A DNA stretch of 64,000 nucleotides from Alphaproteobacteria bacterium (GTDB lineage Bacteria > Pseudomonadota > Alphaproteobacteria > SP197): positions 1-64,000 of the forward strand of contig SHVY01000008.1 in NCBI GenBank assembly GCA_009694045.1, read 5' to 3'. Position numbers and translations under genes: made by a program. Positions 9,319-18,805 of this stretch are shown here, in pieces (positions within the stretch are counted from its first letter, which is position 1; the number at the start of each line of letters is the position of its first letter). The notes under the pieces are model-generated. The model made no database searches and was not told the origin of the DNA. It saw only the letters and a program-made list of their open reading frames with translations.

Positions 9319-10221
9319 CTATCGCGTGATGTCGCGCAACGTGACGCGGAACGCCCGCATCATGAACATCACGAACACGAGGCACACCAGCTCGAGCACC
9401 AGGGAATAGGCCGACCCGCCGTTCCAATTCAGCACCGAGAACTGCGATTCGATCGCCTGGGTGAACCAGAAGCTGGATTTGCCGCCGAGCAGCACGGGCA
9501 CGATGTAGGACCCGGCCGTCAGCATGAAGGTGACGATGCAGCCCGAGGCGATGCCGGGCTTGGCATGGGGGATGACGATGCGACGATGCACCCGCACCCA
9601 GCTCGCGCCCAGGTCCCGGGCCGCCTCCACCTGATTCTTGTCCAAGCTCTCCATGGCGTTGAACATCGGAAAGATCATGAACAGCACGTACGAGTAGATC
9701 AGTCCGACGAACAGCGCGACGTTCGAATCGATAATGGGGAGCTCGTAGTTGAAGAACTCGAACGGCTGGAACCCGAGCCCGACGAAGGCTTGGTTCACGA
9801 GACCATGCTTCGCCATCAGGGTCCGCCAAGCGTAGGCGCGCAGCACCTCGTTGACCCAGTAGGGGATCAGCAGGCAGAGCATCAGGATGCTCAGCCATTT
9901 GTTGGTGGCGACCTTGGCCAGGTAGTAGGCGAGCGGATAGCAGATCACGAGGGCAAGGACGGTGATGACGCCGCTGGTCAGCAGCGTGCGGATGAAGGTC
10001 CGGAGCGCGAGGTCGTCCTGGGTATCGACCAGCGGCAGGAACGAGTAGACGGTGAAGCCCGCCTCGGCCAACCCTTTCTTGACCGCGCCGGGGTTGGCGT
10101 GGAAGGCGTAGTCGATCAGCATCAGGTGCGGGATCAGGATCAGCAACAGCGCCCACACCGCCACCGATCCGAAGATGAAGGCGACGCCCAGCGTCCCGAA
10201 CCGCTTGACCGCCTCACGCAC
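9319..10221 (-). CDS. ABC transporter permease, spermidine/putrescine type (PotB-like)
   Basis: Probable GTG start (VREAVKRFGTLG) inside ORF 9319..10398; VEAARDLGASWVRVHRRIVIPHAKPGIASG EAA-loop region. Confidence 0.85.
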   Translation of the reverse strand: MREAVKRFGTLGVAFIFGSVAVWALLLILIPHLMLIDYAFHANPGAVKKGLAEAGFTVYSFLPLVDTQDDLALRTFIRTLLTSGVITVLALVICYPLAYYLAKVATNKWLSILMLCLLIPYWVNEVLRAYAWRTLMAKHGLVNQAFVGLGFQPFEFFNYELPIIDSNVALFVGLIYSYVLFMIFPMFNAMESLDKNQVEAARDLGASWVRVHRRIVIPHAKPGIASGCIVTFMLTAGSYIVPVLLGGKSSFWFTQAIESQFSVLNWNGGSAYSLVLELVCLVFVMFMMRAFRVTLRDITR

Positions 10222-11305
10222 GGGCGAGGCTCCCCTGGGGCAGCACGGTCGCGTGGTCGCGCCCGAAATAGGTGGAAAGCAGCGCACCGGTCGCGAAGCT
10301 CGGCACCGCGCCATCGTTCGACATGGTGACGATGATGGGGCGGCCCTTTGGATTGGCGAGCGAGATGTTGACCGTGATGCCTTCGAACACCTCGCCAAGC
10401 ACCGTCGAAGTCAGGGCGTTCTCGTCGGCCTCGCCGGACGGCGCGAGCCGGAGCCGCTCGGGCCGCACGAACACGAAGGCCTCGTCGCCTTGCTTCAGCC
10501 CGCGGGGATTGCCCCCCAACAACCGGCCGAACGACGTCTCGACCTGGGCTACCCCGTCGGACGCGGCCACGACCCGGCCGGCGAACAGGTTGTTCTCGCC
10601 GACGAACGACGCGACGAAGGCGGTTTCCGGCTGATTGTAGATGTCGGAGGAAACGCCTACCTGCTCCACGTGACCCTGGCTCATCACCGCCACCCTGTCG
10701 GACATGGCGAGCGCCTCGCCCTGATCATGGGTGATGTAGATGAAGGTGATGCCGGTGCGCTTCTGGATGGCCCGCAGCTCCGCCCGCATGTGCTGGCGCA
10801 ACTTGAGGTCGAGCGCCGAAAGGGGCTCGTCGAGCAGCAACACCTTCGGCTCGACCGCGAGCGCGCGGGCAATGGCGACCCGCTGCTTCTGCCCGCCGGA
10901 AAGTTCGTCGATGCCGCGATCGGCGAAGCCCGGCAGGGCGATCAGATCCAAGAGCTGCTCGACCTTGCGCAGGCGCGCCGCCTTGCCGACGCCGCGCACC
11001 TCGAGCGCGAACCCGATGTTCTCGGCGACCGACATCAGGGGGAACAGCGCCAGGTTCTGGAAAATGAGCGCGGTCGGGCGCCGGTTCGGCCCGAGGCCGA
11101 CCAGGTCCTGCCCGCCCAGGGAGATCGATCCCTCGCTCGGATCGATGAAGCCCGAGACCATGCGCAGGATCGTCGTCTTGCCGCAGCCTGACGGCCCCAG
11201 GAACGAGAAGAACTCGCCTTCCTGGATGGTGAGGTTCAGATCATGGACGGCCGTGAAGTCGCCGAACCGCTTGACGACGTGGTTGAAAACCAGATCGTTG
11301 CCCAT
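10214..11305 (-). CDS. ABC transporter ATP-binding protein (PotA-like)
   Basis: Walker A LGPSGCGKTT, signature LSGGQKQRVAIARAL, Walker B VLLLDEPLSALD, C-terminal TOBE-like region; start MGNDLVFNHVVKRFG. Confidence 0.92.
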   Translation of the reverse strand: MGNDLVFNHVVKRFGDFTAVHDLNLTIQEGEFFSFLGPSGCGKTTILRMVSGFIDPSEGSISLGGQDLVGLGPNRRPTALIFQNLALFPLMSVAENIGFALEVRGVGKAARLRKVEQLLDLIALPGFADRGIDELSGGQKQRVAIARALAVEPKVLLLDEPLSALDLKLRQHMRAELRAIQKRTGITFIYITHDQGEALAMSDRVAVMSQGHVEQVGVSSDIYNQPETAFVASFVGENNLFAGRVVAASDGVAQVETSFGRLLGGNPRGLKQGDEAFVFVRPERLRLAPSGEADENALTSTVLGEVFEGITVNISLANPKGRPIIVTMSNDGAVPSFATGALLSTYFGRDHATVLPQGSLARA

Positions 11306-11374
11306 CGCCCTCCCCCGCCGCGTGGATGCCGTGCCCACGCGATCCTTTGCGCCCATCGTACCGGCGATGCCGCC

Positions 11375-12487
11375 TCATGGGAACTCGCTCATTTGGTAGC
11401 GCGAACGGGCGAGCCATTCCGGCTCGATCTCGATGCCCCAGCCGGGTTCGTCGGTCACCTGCGCCGCGCCGCCGACGATGCGGTACGGGTCGCGGCGGAA
11501 GAGGCCGTACTGCCACGGGTAGTAGTCGGGGCCTTCGATGGAGAATTCCATATACTTGCCGGGGTTCGGAATCGCCCGCAGCAGGTGCATGGTGAAGAGC
11601 GTCACGAGCCCCCAGTTGGCGGCGTGGGGCGTGATCTTCATCCCCGCCGTCGCCGCCAGGCGGCAGACCCGGAGCGTCCGCGCGATGCCGCCCAGGTAGA
11701 GGATGTCGGGCTGCGGAATATCGACGACGTGATCGCCGATCATGCGGCGCCAGACGGTCATCTCGCAGTCCTGTTCGCCCCCGGAAACGGCGACCGACAG
11801 TGCGTCGGTGACCTGCTTGGTTTGGGCCAGCTCCCAATAGGGACAGGGCTCTTCGAAATGCTCGACGCCTTCGCCTTCGAGCACGCCACCCACCGCGATC
11901 GCACGCGGCGGCGAGAATCCGGAATTGGCGTCGACCAGCAGCGAAGCATCGGGGCCGAGCGCACGGCGGATCGCGGGCACGATCGCCTCGGTGCGGCCCG
12001 GCCATTCGTCGACATCATGGCCACACTCGGCGCCGACCCTGAACTTGAAGGCGTCGAAACCGTGCTCGCCACGCAACCGGGTAAACCGCTCGGCCTCGGC
12101 GGCCGGGGTGATGTCGCGTTTCATCGACGATGCGTAGGCGCGCAAGGGTCCGGGTGTTCCGCCCAACAGTGCCACGACGGGCTTGCCGGCGGCCTTGCCC
12201 CAGAGGTCCCACAGCGCCGTGTCGAACCCGCCCATCGCCCGCTTGATGTACGAACCGGGGAACTTGTGTTCCTTCTCCTCGACGCGGTCGAGGAGCGCGT
12301 CCAGGGCCGCGAGGTCCCGCACCTCGGCGCCCAGAACATGGGGCGCCACCTGGCGATGCAGGACCTGACAGCTGATGTCGGCATGGTAGGTCGAGACCTG
12401 GCCCCAGCCTTGCGCGCCATCCGACCGGGTGACGCGCACGAAGCCGACGAAGGCGTTGGTGAAAGTCTCCAGACGGGTGATCCGCAC
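11375..12487 (-). CDS. Enolase-superfamily (mandelate racemase / muconate lactonizing) enzyme
   Basis: MRITRLETFTNAFVGFVRVTRSDGAQGWGQ...FDTALWDLWGKAAGKPVVALLGG...SLLVDANSGF...HFEEPCPYWE...DILYLGGIARTLRVCRLAATAGMKITPHAAN. Confidence 0.88.
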   Translation of the reverse strand: MRITRLETFTNAFVGFVRVTRSDGAQGWGQVSTYHADISCQVLHRQVAPHVLGAEVRDLAALDALLDRVEEKEHKFPGSYIKRAMGGFDTALWDLWGKAAGKPVVALLGGTPGPLRAYASSMKRDITPAAEAERFTRLRGEHGFDAFKFRVGAECGHDVDEWPGRTEAIVPAIRRALGPDASLLVDANSGFSPPRAIAVGGVLEGEGVEHFEEPCPYWELAQTKQVTDALSVAVSGGEQDCEMTVWRRMIGDHVVDIPQPDILYLGGIARTLRVCRLAATAGMKITPHAANWGLVTLFTMHLLRAIPNPGKYMEFSIEGPDYYPWQYGLFRRDPYRIVGGAAQVTDEPGWGIEIEPEWLARSRYQMSEFP

Positions 12488-12557
12488 CGATCCCTCGCGA
12501 AAACAAGGGACGCGCCGCTCCAGCCGGAGCGGCGCGCCCAGAATGACGGAATCGCGG

Positions 12558-13733
12558 CTAGGCGGCCGAGATCTTGTCGGCCAGGCCCTGGCGCTTCTCC
12601 AGGAACCAGGTCCGCTCGATGCCCTGCAGCCAGAGGTTGTCGATGGCGTCGCCCGGATAGGCGTCCTGGAAGTTCTTTTTGAACGAGTCGGACGTAAAGG
12701 CGTCGAAGCCCGTCACCACCGAGTTGTACCCGGTGTTTTCGGACACGATGCCGCCGATCTCCGGCTGGAACGCGAAGTTGATGAAGGCGTAGGCCTGATC
12801 GATGTTCGCGGCGCCCGAGGTCAAGGCGATGGTGTCGATCCACATCAAGGCGCCCTCGACGGGGGCCAGATAGTTGTACGGCCGGCCCTGGTTCTTGAGC
12901 TGGAAGATCGGGCCGTCCCACGTCTGGCCGATCACCGCGCCGTCCTGCTCGAAGCCGGACTGGGTGTCGGCGGTGCCCTTCCACCAGTTGGCGATCTGCG
13001 CCTTGTTGGCGATCACGAACTCGGCGGCGGTGCCGTAGCCGAGATCGAACGCCTCCTCGTCGTCGTACGCCTTCTGCATGGTGCCCGCCGGCAGCTTGCC
13101 CTCGCGCTCCATCCACAGGCCGGTGCCGAGCATGATCGACCGCTGGCGGCACAGCATCTTGCCGGCGTTCTCCGGCGCCCACAGATCGCCGAACGACGCC
13201 TTGCCGTACTCGAGCTGCAGCACCTCGGTGTTGTAGGCCAGCGCCTCGGTGCCCCAATCGTACGGCAGCGCGTACCAGGCATCCCCCTGCCGCGCCCCGA
13301 GGCTGGCGGCCTTGTCCATCATGCTGGGGACGATGTTGCCGATGCTCGCGGCCTTCGCCGGGTCGAGAACGCCGAGATTGCCGTTTTCGACATGGGCGCC
13401 GATCCACGCGACGGACGGCGAGGTCAGATCCCAGCCCACGCCGCTGGCCGCCTTCAGCTTGTTGAGGCAATCCTCGTTGGACGAGAACGTGGTCACGTTC
13501 ACGGCGATGCCGGTGTCGGCCACGAAGCGGTCGATCAGGGGCTGCGGCGCGTAGTCTTCCCAGGTGAACCAGTTCAGCTCACCCGACGAGGACCGTGCGT
13601 CGCGCGAGAAAGCCGGGGCCAGGAGCCCGACCGCGCCGAGCGCGGTGGCACTCTTCAGGATGGCACGGCGGCTGGCCTGCGCCGCCCGTACCGTGGCCAG
13701 CGCACTGCGCTGGCCCTTGTTCAATGTCGTCAT
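12558..13733 (-). CDS. Extracellular solute-binding protein, spermidine/putrescine type (PotD-like), Tat-type signal
   Basis: SRRAILKSATALGAVGLLAPAF signal; GELNWFTWEDYAPQPLIDRFVADTGIAVNVTTFSSNEDCLNKLKA is typical of PotD/F-type binding proteins. Confidence 0.85.
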   Translation of the reverse strand: MTTLNKGQRSALATVRAAQASRRAILKSATALGAVGLLAPAFSRDARSSSGELNWFTWEDYAPQPLIDRFVADTGIAVNVTTFSSNEDCLNKLKAASGVGWDLTSPSVAWIGAHVENGNLGVLDPAKAASIGNIVPSMMDKAASLGARQGDAWYALPYDWGTEALAYNTEVLQLEYGKASFGDLWAPENAGKMLCRQRSIMLGTGLWMEREGKLPAGTMQKAYDDEEAFDLGYGTAAEFVIANKAQIANWWKGTADTQSGFEQDGAVIGQTWDGPIFQLKNQGRPYNYLAPVEGALMWIDTIALTSGAANIDQAYAFINFAFQPEIGGIVSENTGYNSVVTGFDAFTSDSFKKNFQDAYPGDAIDNLWLQGIERTWFLEKRQGLADKISAA

Positions 13734-13892
13734 CGATTGAGTCTCCCCTGTAATCAGTTGGCTTGAACCATTGCGGATGTCTTGATCGCACAAGTGAGTG
13801 TCAGAACGATGACAGTCGCTCGCGCTCGACGGAATGCTTTTCCGTTGCGGCGAATTGTAGATCGGGACAAAAGTCCGCACAAGCGGGAGACG

Positions 13893-15422
13893 TCAGCCCG
13901 CGCCCTTCGTGAGCTCCTCCTTACGCCGCGCCACGAATGCCTCGAGCGCCTCCAGCCGGTCCTGGGGCATGGCTGGCGGCTCATAGACGTCGAGCAGCGC
14001 CTGCCAGACCTGGGTCGCGCGCGCCTCGGCCTCGACCGCGCCCGCCTCCGCCCAAGTCCCGTAGTTGCGCCAATCGGACAGGAAGGGCGTGTAGAACGCC
14101 TGTTCGTAGCGTTCCATGGTGTGGGGCGAACCGAAGAAGTGCCCACCCGGCGCCACGTCGCGAATGGCTTCGAGGCCCATGCTCGCCTCGTCCGTGGCGA
14201 TGGGCGTCAGCATCTCGGCGATCTGCTGCAGCATCTCGGCATCCATGACGATCTTCTCGAACGAGGCGGTGAGCCCCCCTTCGAGCCAGCCGGCGCCGTG
14301 GTAGAGCAGGTTCGAGTGTCCCATGACGGACGCCCAGATCGACATCTGCGATTCATACACGGCCTGGGCGTCCGCCGCGTTGCTGGTGCAGGCGTTGGAT
14401 GACCGGTACGGCAGCCGATAGCGCCGCGCGAGCTGGCCGGCCGCGAGCGTCGCCTTGGCGTTCTCGGGCGTTCCGAACGTCGGCGCTCCGGACCGCATGT
14501 CCACGTTCGAGGTGAAGGCCCCGTAGATCACGGGCGAACCGGGCCGCACCGCCTGAGTGAGGGCGATGCCGGCCAGCGCCTCGGCGTTCTGCTGGGCCAG
14601 TGCCGCGGCCAGGGTCACGGGCGTCATGGCTCCCATGAGGGTGAACGGGGTCACGCAGACGCATTGGCCCCATTCCGACATCGTCATGAGACCTTCCGCC
14701 AGCGGCTCATCGAGGCGCCGTGGCGAGTTCACGCTGATGATGGTCGTCACGCCCGGCGACTCCCGCATCTGCTCGCGGGTGATGCCGCGCGACAGCGCCA
14801 TGATGTCGATGCCGTCCATCGCCCGATCGCGACCGACCGAGGTGCAGTGAAAGGCGCGGTCGGTGTAGACGACGTTGTCGTGGTAGCAATCGAGGTGCCG
14901 GGTTTCGGCCGCGAGTTCCACCGGCGCGATCGGCTGGTTGCCGACCATGTGGATGATGTTGAAGCTCTGGGCCAGGCTCAGCAGCCGGCGGTAGTCGGTG
15001 CGGTTGCCGTTGCGCCGGCCGTTCACCCGGTCATGGACGTTGGGCGGCCCCGCCACAAGGCCGAACACGATCGCATCGCCGCCCATGGTGACGGCATGGT
15101 CGGGATTGCGTGGCGTCAAGGTGACGCTCGACGGGGCCGTCCGGATCAAATCGGCGATCAGGGCGCGATCGAAGGTGACGACCGTGGTCGCCTCGTCCAC
15201 CTTGGCACCCTTGGAGCGCAGCAGGGATCGGGCCTCGCCGCTCATCACCTCGATGCCCATTTCCTCCAGGATCCGCATGGAGGCATCGTGGATGGCATCG
15301 ACCTGTTCGGGCCGCAGAACTTCGACGGGGGGAAACGGATTGCCGACCCGCCGCCATGGAAGCTGGCGGATCTCGGCCTTCTCGCGCACGCGCCCGGCGC
15401 GTCGCGCATTACTTCTCGTCAT
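13893..15422 (-). CDS. Trimethylamine methyltransferase (MttB) family protein, no in-frame amber codon
   Basis: 509-aa ORF (MTRSNARRAG...): EVLRPEQVDAIHDASMRILEEMGIEV...GGDAIVFGLVAGPPNVHD...GAFTSNVDMRSGAPTFGTPENAKATLAAGQLARRYRLPYRSSNACTSNAADAQA. Confidence 0.87.
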   Translation of the reverse strand: MTRSNARRAGRVREKAEIRQLPWRRVGNPFPPVEVLRPEQVDAIHDASMRILEEMGIEVMSGEARSLLRSKGAKVDEATTVVTFDRALIADLIRTAPSSVTLTPRNPDHAVTMGGDAIVFGLVAGPPNVHDRVNGRRNGNRTDYRRLLSLAQSFNIIHMVGNQPIAPVELAAETRHLDCYHDNVVYTDRAFHCTSVGRDRAMDGIDIMALSRGITREQMRESPGVTTIISVNSPRRLDEPLAEGLMTMSEWGQCVCVTPFTLMGAMTPVTLAAALAQQNAEALAGIALTQAVRPGSPVIYGAFTSNVDMRSGAPTFGTPENAKATLAAGQLARRYRLPYRSSNACTSNAADAQAVYESQMSIWASVMGHSNLLYHGAGWLEGGLTASFEKIVMDAEMLQQIAEMLTPIATDEASMGLEAIRDVAPGGHFFGSPHTMERYEQAFYTPFLSDWRNYGTWAEAGAVEAEARATQVWQALLDVYEPPAMPQDRLEALEAFVARRKEELTKGAG

Positions 15423-15528
15423 GGGCCAACCCTTCTCGGCCGCGGGGCGCGGGTGCGGGGCCTCGGCACCATGAGGCGATAGCACGCGGCGGCCAACGAA
15501 ATCCAGCCCGCGGCCCCCTCGCCCTTGA

Positions 15529-15831
15529 TCAGGCGGGTCCCTCGAACCGGGGGTAATCGCTGTAACCCGCGGCACCGCCGCCATAGAACAGGTCGGTCTT
15601 CGGCTGCGCCAACGTCCAGCCCCGGCGCATCCGCTCCGGCAGGTCGGGGTTGGCGATGAACGGCACGCCGAACGCGGCGAGGTCGACCAGACCGCTCCCC
15701 AGCCAGGACTCGGCGGCACGGGACTCCAGGGCGCCGCACAGGATGATGGGGCCGGGAAAATGCCGGCGGAACCGGCGCAGGAAGTCCGAGGGAATCCGGC
15801 GCACCGGTCCCGAGGCGCTGCGCTGGCACAA
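15529..15831 (-). pseudogene. C-terminal remnant of an NADH:flavin oxidoreductase / old yellow enzyme
   Basis: RRIPSDFLRRFRRHFPGPIILCGALESRAAESWLGSGLVDLAAFGVPFIANPDLPERMRRGWTLAQPKTDLFYGGGAAGYSDYPRFEG matches the OYE C-terminus; the rest of the barrel is absent upstream. Confidence 0.75.
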
Positions 15832-15992
15832 CGAACATGCTTATCGGGGGTGAAATGACCATCCGGTACCATGTGACGGTGTCCTGGCTGGGCGACGAAT
15901 GGCAGGACCTGAATATTCAGGATTTACCGCTCAAAGCGCTACAACCCTGGGTCGCTCGGTCAAGTCGGGTGATGACAATTGAGAGGGGATGG

Positions 15993-16029
15993 ATTTCCGG
16001 TTCGCCGCGGTTCGCGGCGCCCCGGAAAT
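15993..16029. repeat. Imperfect palindrome / REP-like hairpin
   Basis: ATTTCCGG-TT-CGCCGCG-GTT-CGCGGCG-CC-CCGGAAAT: 8 bp + 7 bp stems with a 2x2 internal loop. Confidence 0.7.
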
Positions 16030-16045
16030 GACAACTATTAGTTAT

Positions 16046-17056
16046 TCACCGCGCCGCTTGGGAACGCTGAGCCGCCGCCGGTCCGAACGACGCGGCGTAG
16101 AAACGATACCAGTTCATGCCGAGGATGGCGGTCACGTCGGCCTCGGCGAACCCCACGTTCCGCAGACCCGCCCGGATGTTGGGGAAATCGCGGCTACCGC
16201 AAAACCATGGCGGCTGCGGCGGCAGCACCGGCTTGCCGAGACCGGGGGTCTCCGACCCGCTCTTGTTCCAGCGGCCGTCGCGCATCCACTTGATGATGGC
16301 GTCGGTCTGGTCCTGGCCCAGGTCCGAGCCGATGGCGATGTGGCGAACGCCCATCAGTTCGGCGGTCCGCGCCACCATCTCGGAAAAACTCTCCAAGGTG
16401 CACGCCGCGCCGCCCGCCAGATGGTTGGCGTAAAGCGAGAACCCGAGGATGCCGCCGGACGCCGCCAGGGCCTTCAGGACCGTGGCCGACTTGTTGCGCA
16501 GCACCGGGTGCCAGGCATGGGGATTGGCGTGGGTGATGGCGATCGGCCGCTCGGACAGCTCGATCGCCTGCAGGGTGGAACGCTCGGCCGAGTGCGACAT
16601 GTCCACGACCATGCCGACCCGGTTCATCTCGCGGATCACCTCGCGGCCCATCCGGGTGATGCCGGCGTCGTCCGCCTCGTAACAACCCGCGGCCAGCAGG
16701 GACTGGTTGTTGTAGGTGAGCTGCATGAAGCGCACGCCGAGGGTGTGCAGAATCTCGACCAGGCCGATGTCGTCCTCGATCGGCGAGGGGTTCTGCAGGC
16801 CGAGGAAGATCGCCGTCCGGCCGCTGGCCCTCGCCCGGTCGATGTCGGCCGCGCAGCGCCCCGGCATGATCAGGGACGGATAGGTTTCGAACCGCCGGTT
16901 CCAATCGACGATACGCTCGACCGTCTCGCGGAAATCCTCGTGATAGGCGACGGTCACGTGCAGGCCGTCGATGCCGGCCCCGCGAATTTCGCGGAACAGG
17001 GATTCCGACCAGTTGCCGTACTGCGGCCCGTCGATCAGGAACCCGGGTTCGGCCAT
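16046..17056 (-). CDS. Membrane dipeptidase (peptidase M19 family)
   Basis: MAEPGFLIDGPQ...IFLGLQNPSPIEDDIGLVEILHTLGVRFMQLTYNNQ...VGMVVDMSHSAERSTLQAIELSERPIAITHANPHAW...HIAIGSDLGQ. Confidence 0.85.
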   Translation of the reverse strand: MAEPGFLIDGPQYGNWSESLFREIRGAGIDGLHVTVAYHEDFRETVERIVDWNRRFETYPSLIMPGRCAADIDRARASGRTAIFLGLQNPSPIEDDIGLVEILHTLGVRFMQLTYNNQSLLAAGCYEADDAGITRMGREVIREMNRVGMVVDMSHSAERSTLQAIELSERPIAITHANPHAWHPVLRNKSATVLKALAASGGILGFSLYANHLAGGAACTLESFSEMVARTAELMGVRHIAIGSDLGQDQTDAIIKWMRDGRWNKSGSETPGLGKPVLPPQPPWFCGSRDFPNIRAGLRNVGFAEADVTAILGMNWYRFYAASFGPAAAQRSQAAR

Positions 17057-17060
17057 CGCT

Positions 17061-17894
17061 TCACCGCGAGCGGAACGGGTGGGCGGGATAGACGCCGAGC
17101 ACCTTGACCCGGCGCGAGAAGAACCCAAGTTCCTCCAGCGCCATGCGGACCGAGGGATCGTCCGGATGCCCTTCGATGTCGGCGTAGAACTGGGTCGCCG
17201 AGAAGCTGCCGTCCAGCATGTAGCTTTCCAGCTTCACCATGTTGACCCGGTTGGTGGCGAAGCCGCCCAGGGCCTTGTAGAGGGCGGCGGGGACGTTGCG
17301 CACCTGGAAGACGAACGTGGTCATCACCAAGCCGGCAGCGGGATCGGGGTCCGCCGGCTCGCGGTCGAGCACGATGAAGCGCGTGGTGTTGTGGGCGGCG
17401 TCCTCGATGCCTGCCGAGAGTATCTCCAGGCCGTAGATCTCGGCCGCGATCTTGGAGGCGATGGCGGCCTGGGTGGGATCCTTGAAGCGGGCCACGTCGG
17501 CGGCGGCGCCGGCCGTGTCGGCATGCACCTGGGCGTTCAGGCGATGCTCGCGTAGAAACTTCCGGCATTGGCCCAGGGCATGAACGTGGGAATGCACGGC
17601 CTTGAGCCCGGCGATCGTCGCCCCCTTGGGCGCCAAAAGGTGATGACGGACCCCCTGGAAGTGCTCGGCGACGATGTGTAGGCCCATCTCCGGCAACAGG
17701 TGATGCACGTCGGCGACGCGGCCGGCGACGCTGTTTTCGATCGGGATCATGGCGAGATCGGCGTCGCCTTTCGCCACGGCCTCGAACGCCGCCTCGAAGG
17801 ATTCGCAGGGCAACGGTTCGTGAGTCGAATAGGCCTCGCGGCAGGCGAGGTGCGAATAGGCACCAGGTTGGCCTTGGAAGGCGATGGTCGGCAA
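17061..17894 (-). CDS. pheA: Prephenate dehydratase
   Basis: IAFQGQPGAYSHLACREAY, PIENSVAGRVADVHHLL, NTTRFIVL, ACT-domain region KLESYMLDGSFSATQFYADIEGH. Confidence 0.93.
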   Translation of the reverse strand: MPTIAFQGQPGAYSHLACREAYSTHEPLPCESFEAAFEAVAKGDADLAMIPIENSVAGRVADVHHLLPEMGLHIVAEHFQGVRHHLLAPKGATIAGLKAVHSHVHALGQCRKFLREHRLNAQVHADTAGAAADVARFKDPTQAAIASKIAAEIYGLEILSAGIEDAAHNTTRFIVLDREPADPDPAAGLVMTTFVFQVRNVPAALYKALGGFATNRVNMVKLESYMLDGSFSATQFYADIEGHPDDPSVRMALEELGFFSRRVKVLGVYPAHPFRSR

Positions 17895-17923
17895 GCGCTT
17901 GGCCGTGGGGTTGACGTCGGGGC

Positions 17924-18673
17924 TCAGGGCGCGGCCAACTGCGCGCGCGCCCGTTCGAGATCGGCCGGAGTATCGACACCGAGCGGAACGGTGTCAACGC
18001 GGGCCACGGCGATGCGCATGCCCGCCTCCAGGGCGCGCATCTGCTCCAGCCGCTCGCGCAGCTCGAGGGGACTGGGCGGCAACCGCACGAACCGATCAAG
18101 GGCGGCCCGGGTGTAGGCGTAGAGGCCGATGTGGTGCCAGCGCGGGCCGTCGCCCCAGGGGGCGACCGCGCGGGTGAACGTGAGCGCGGTCCCCGCGGCG
18201 CCATCCGGCTGCCAGGCGACCACGGCCTTGACCACGTTCGGGTTCGCCTCCTCCGCGGCGCGCGGGATGCGGCAGGCAAGCGTCGCGATGTCCGCGTCGA
18301 GCTCCGCAAGGACGCGGACCGCCGCCTGGGGCAATTGGGGATCGAGGGTCGGCAGATCGCCCTGGAGGCAGACCACGACGTCGTGGAGGCGCGACGGATC
18401 GATCGAGTCGAGCGCCCGGTGGACCCGATCGGACCCCGACGGCAGATCGGGCGGCGTGAGCACGGCCCGGCCGCCCGCCCGTTCGACCGCGTCGACGATC
18501 GCCGCATCGCCGCAGGCGACGATCACGGGGCCGAGGTCCGCCTCCATGGCGCGCCGCCAGACGTGAACGATCATGGGAACGCCGTGGATGTCGGCCAGCG
18601 GCTTGTTCGGCAGCCGGGTCGAGGCTAATCGGGCCGGGATGACGACGACGGGTGCGGAGGCGGGTTCGGCCAT
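17924..18673 (-). CDS. kdsB: 3-deoxy-manno-octulosonate cytidylyltransferase
   Basis: VVVIPARLASTRLPNKPLADIHGVPMIVHVWRRA; VVCLQGDLPTLDP; GLYAYTRAALDRFVRLPPSPLELRERLEQMRALEAGMRI. Confidence 0.92.
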   Translation of the reverse strand: MAEPASAPVVVIPARLASTRLPNKPLADIHGVPMIVHVWRRAMEADLGPVIVACGDAAIVDAVERAGGRAVLTPPDLPSGSDRVHRALDSIDPSRLHDVVVCLQGDLPTLDPQLPQAAVRVLAELDADIATLACRIPRAAEEANPNVVKAVVAWQPDGAAGTALTFTRAVAPWGDGPRWHHIGLYAYTRAALDRFVRLPPSPLELRERLEQMRALEAGMRIAVARVDTVPLGVDTPADLERARAQLAAP

Positions 18674-18805
18674 GCCTGCTCCGGGGCGGACCATTCGCCC
18701 CTTCCGGACCTTATAGAGATTGGACAGTGTCCCGTGAAGTGGCTAATCTCCGCGCGCCTCCAGTCGGGGGACGGCGGGATTCGGGTGACTCGGACATTGG
18801 GTGCC

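Noticed and set aside
13893-15422. Possible pyrrolysine-dependent MttB
   Set aside because: The reading frame is continuous with no in-frame TAG, so Pyl decoding is not supported.
15844-16031. 64-aa ORF (MTIRYHVTVSWLGDEWQDLNIQ...)
   Set aside because: Short, ends inside the palindrome, no family recognised; treated as part of a possible repeat rather than a gene.
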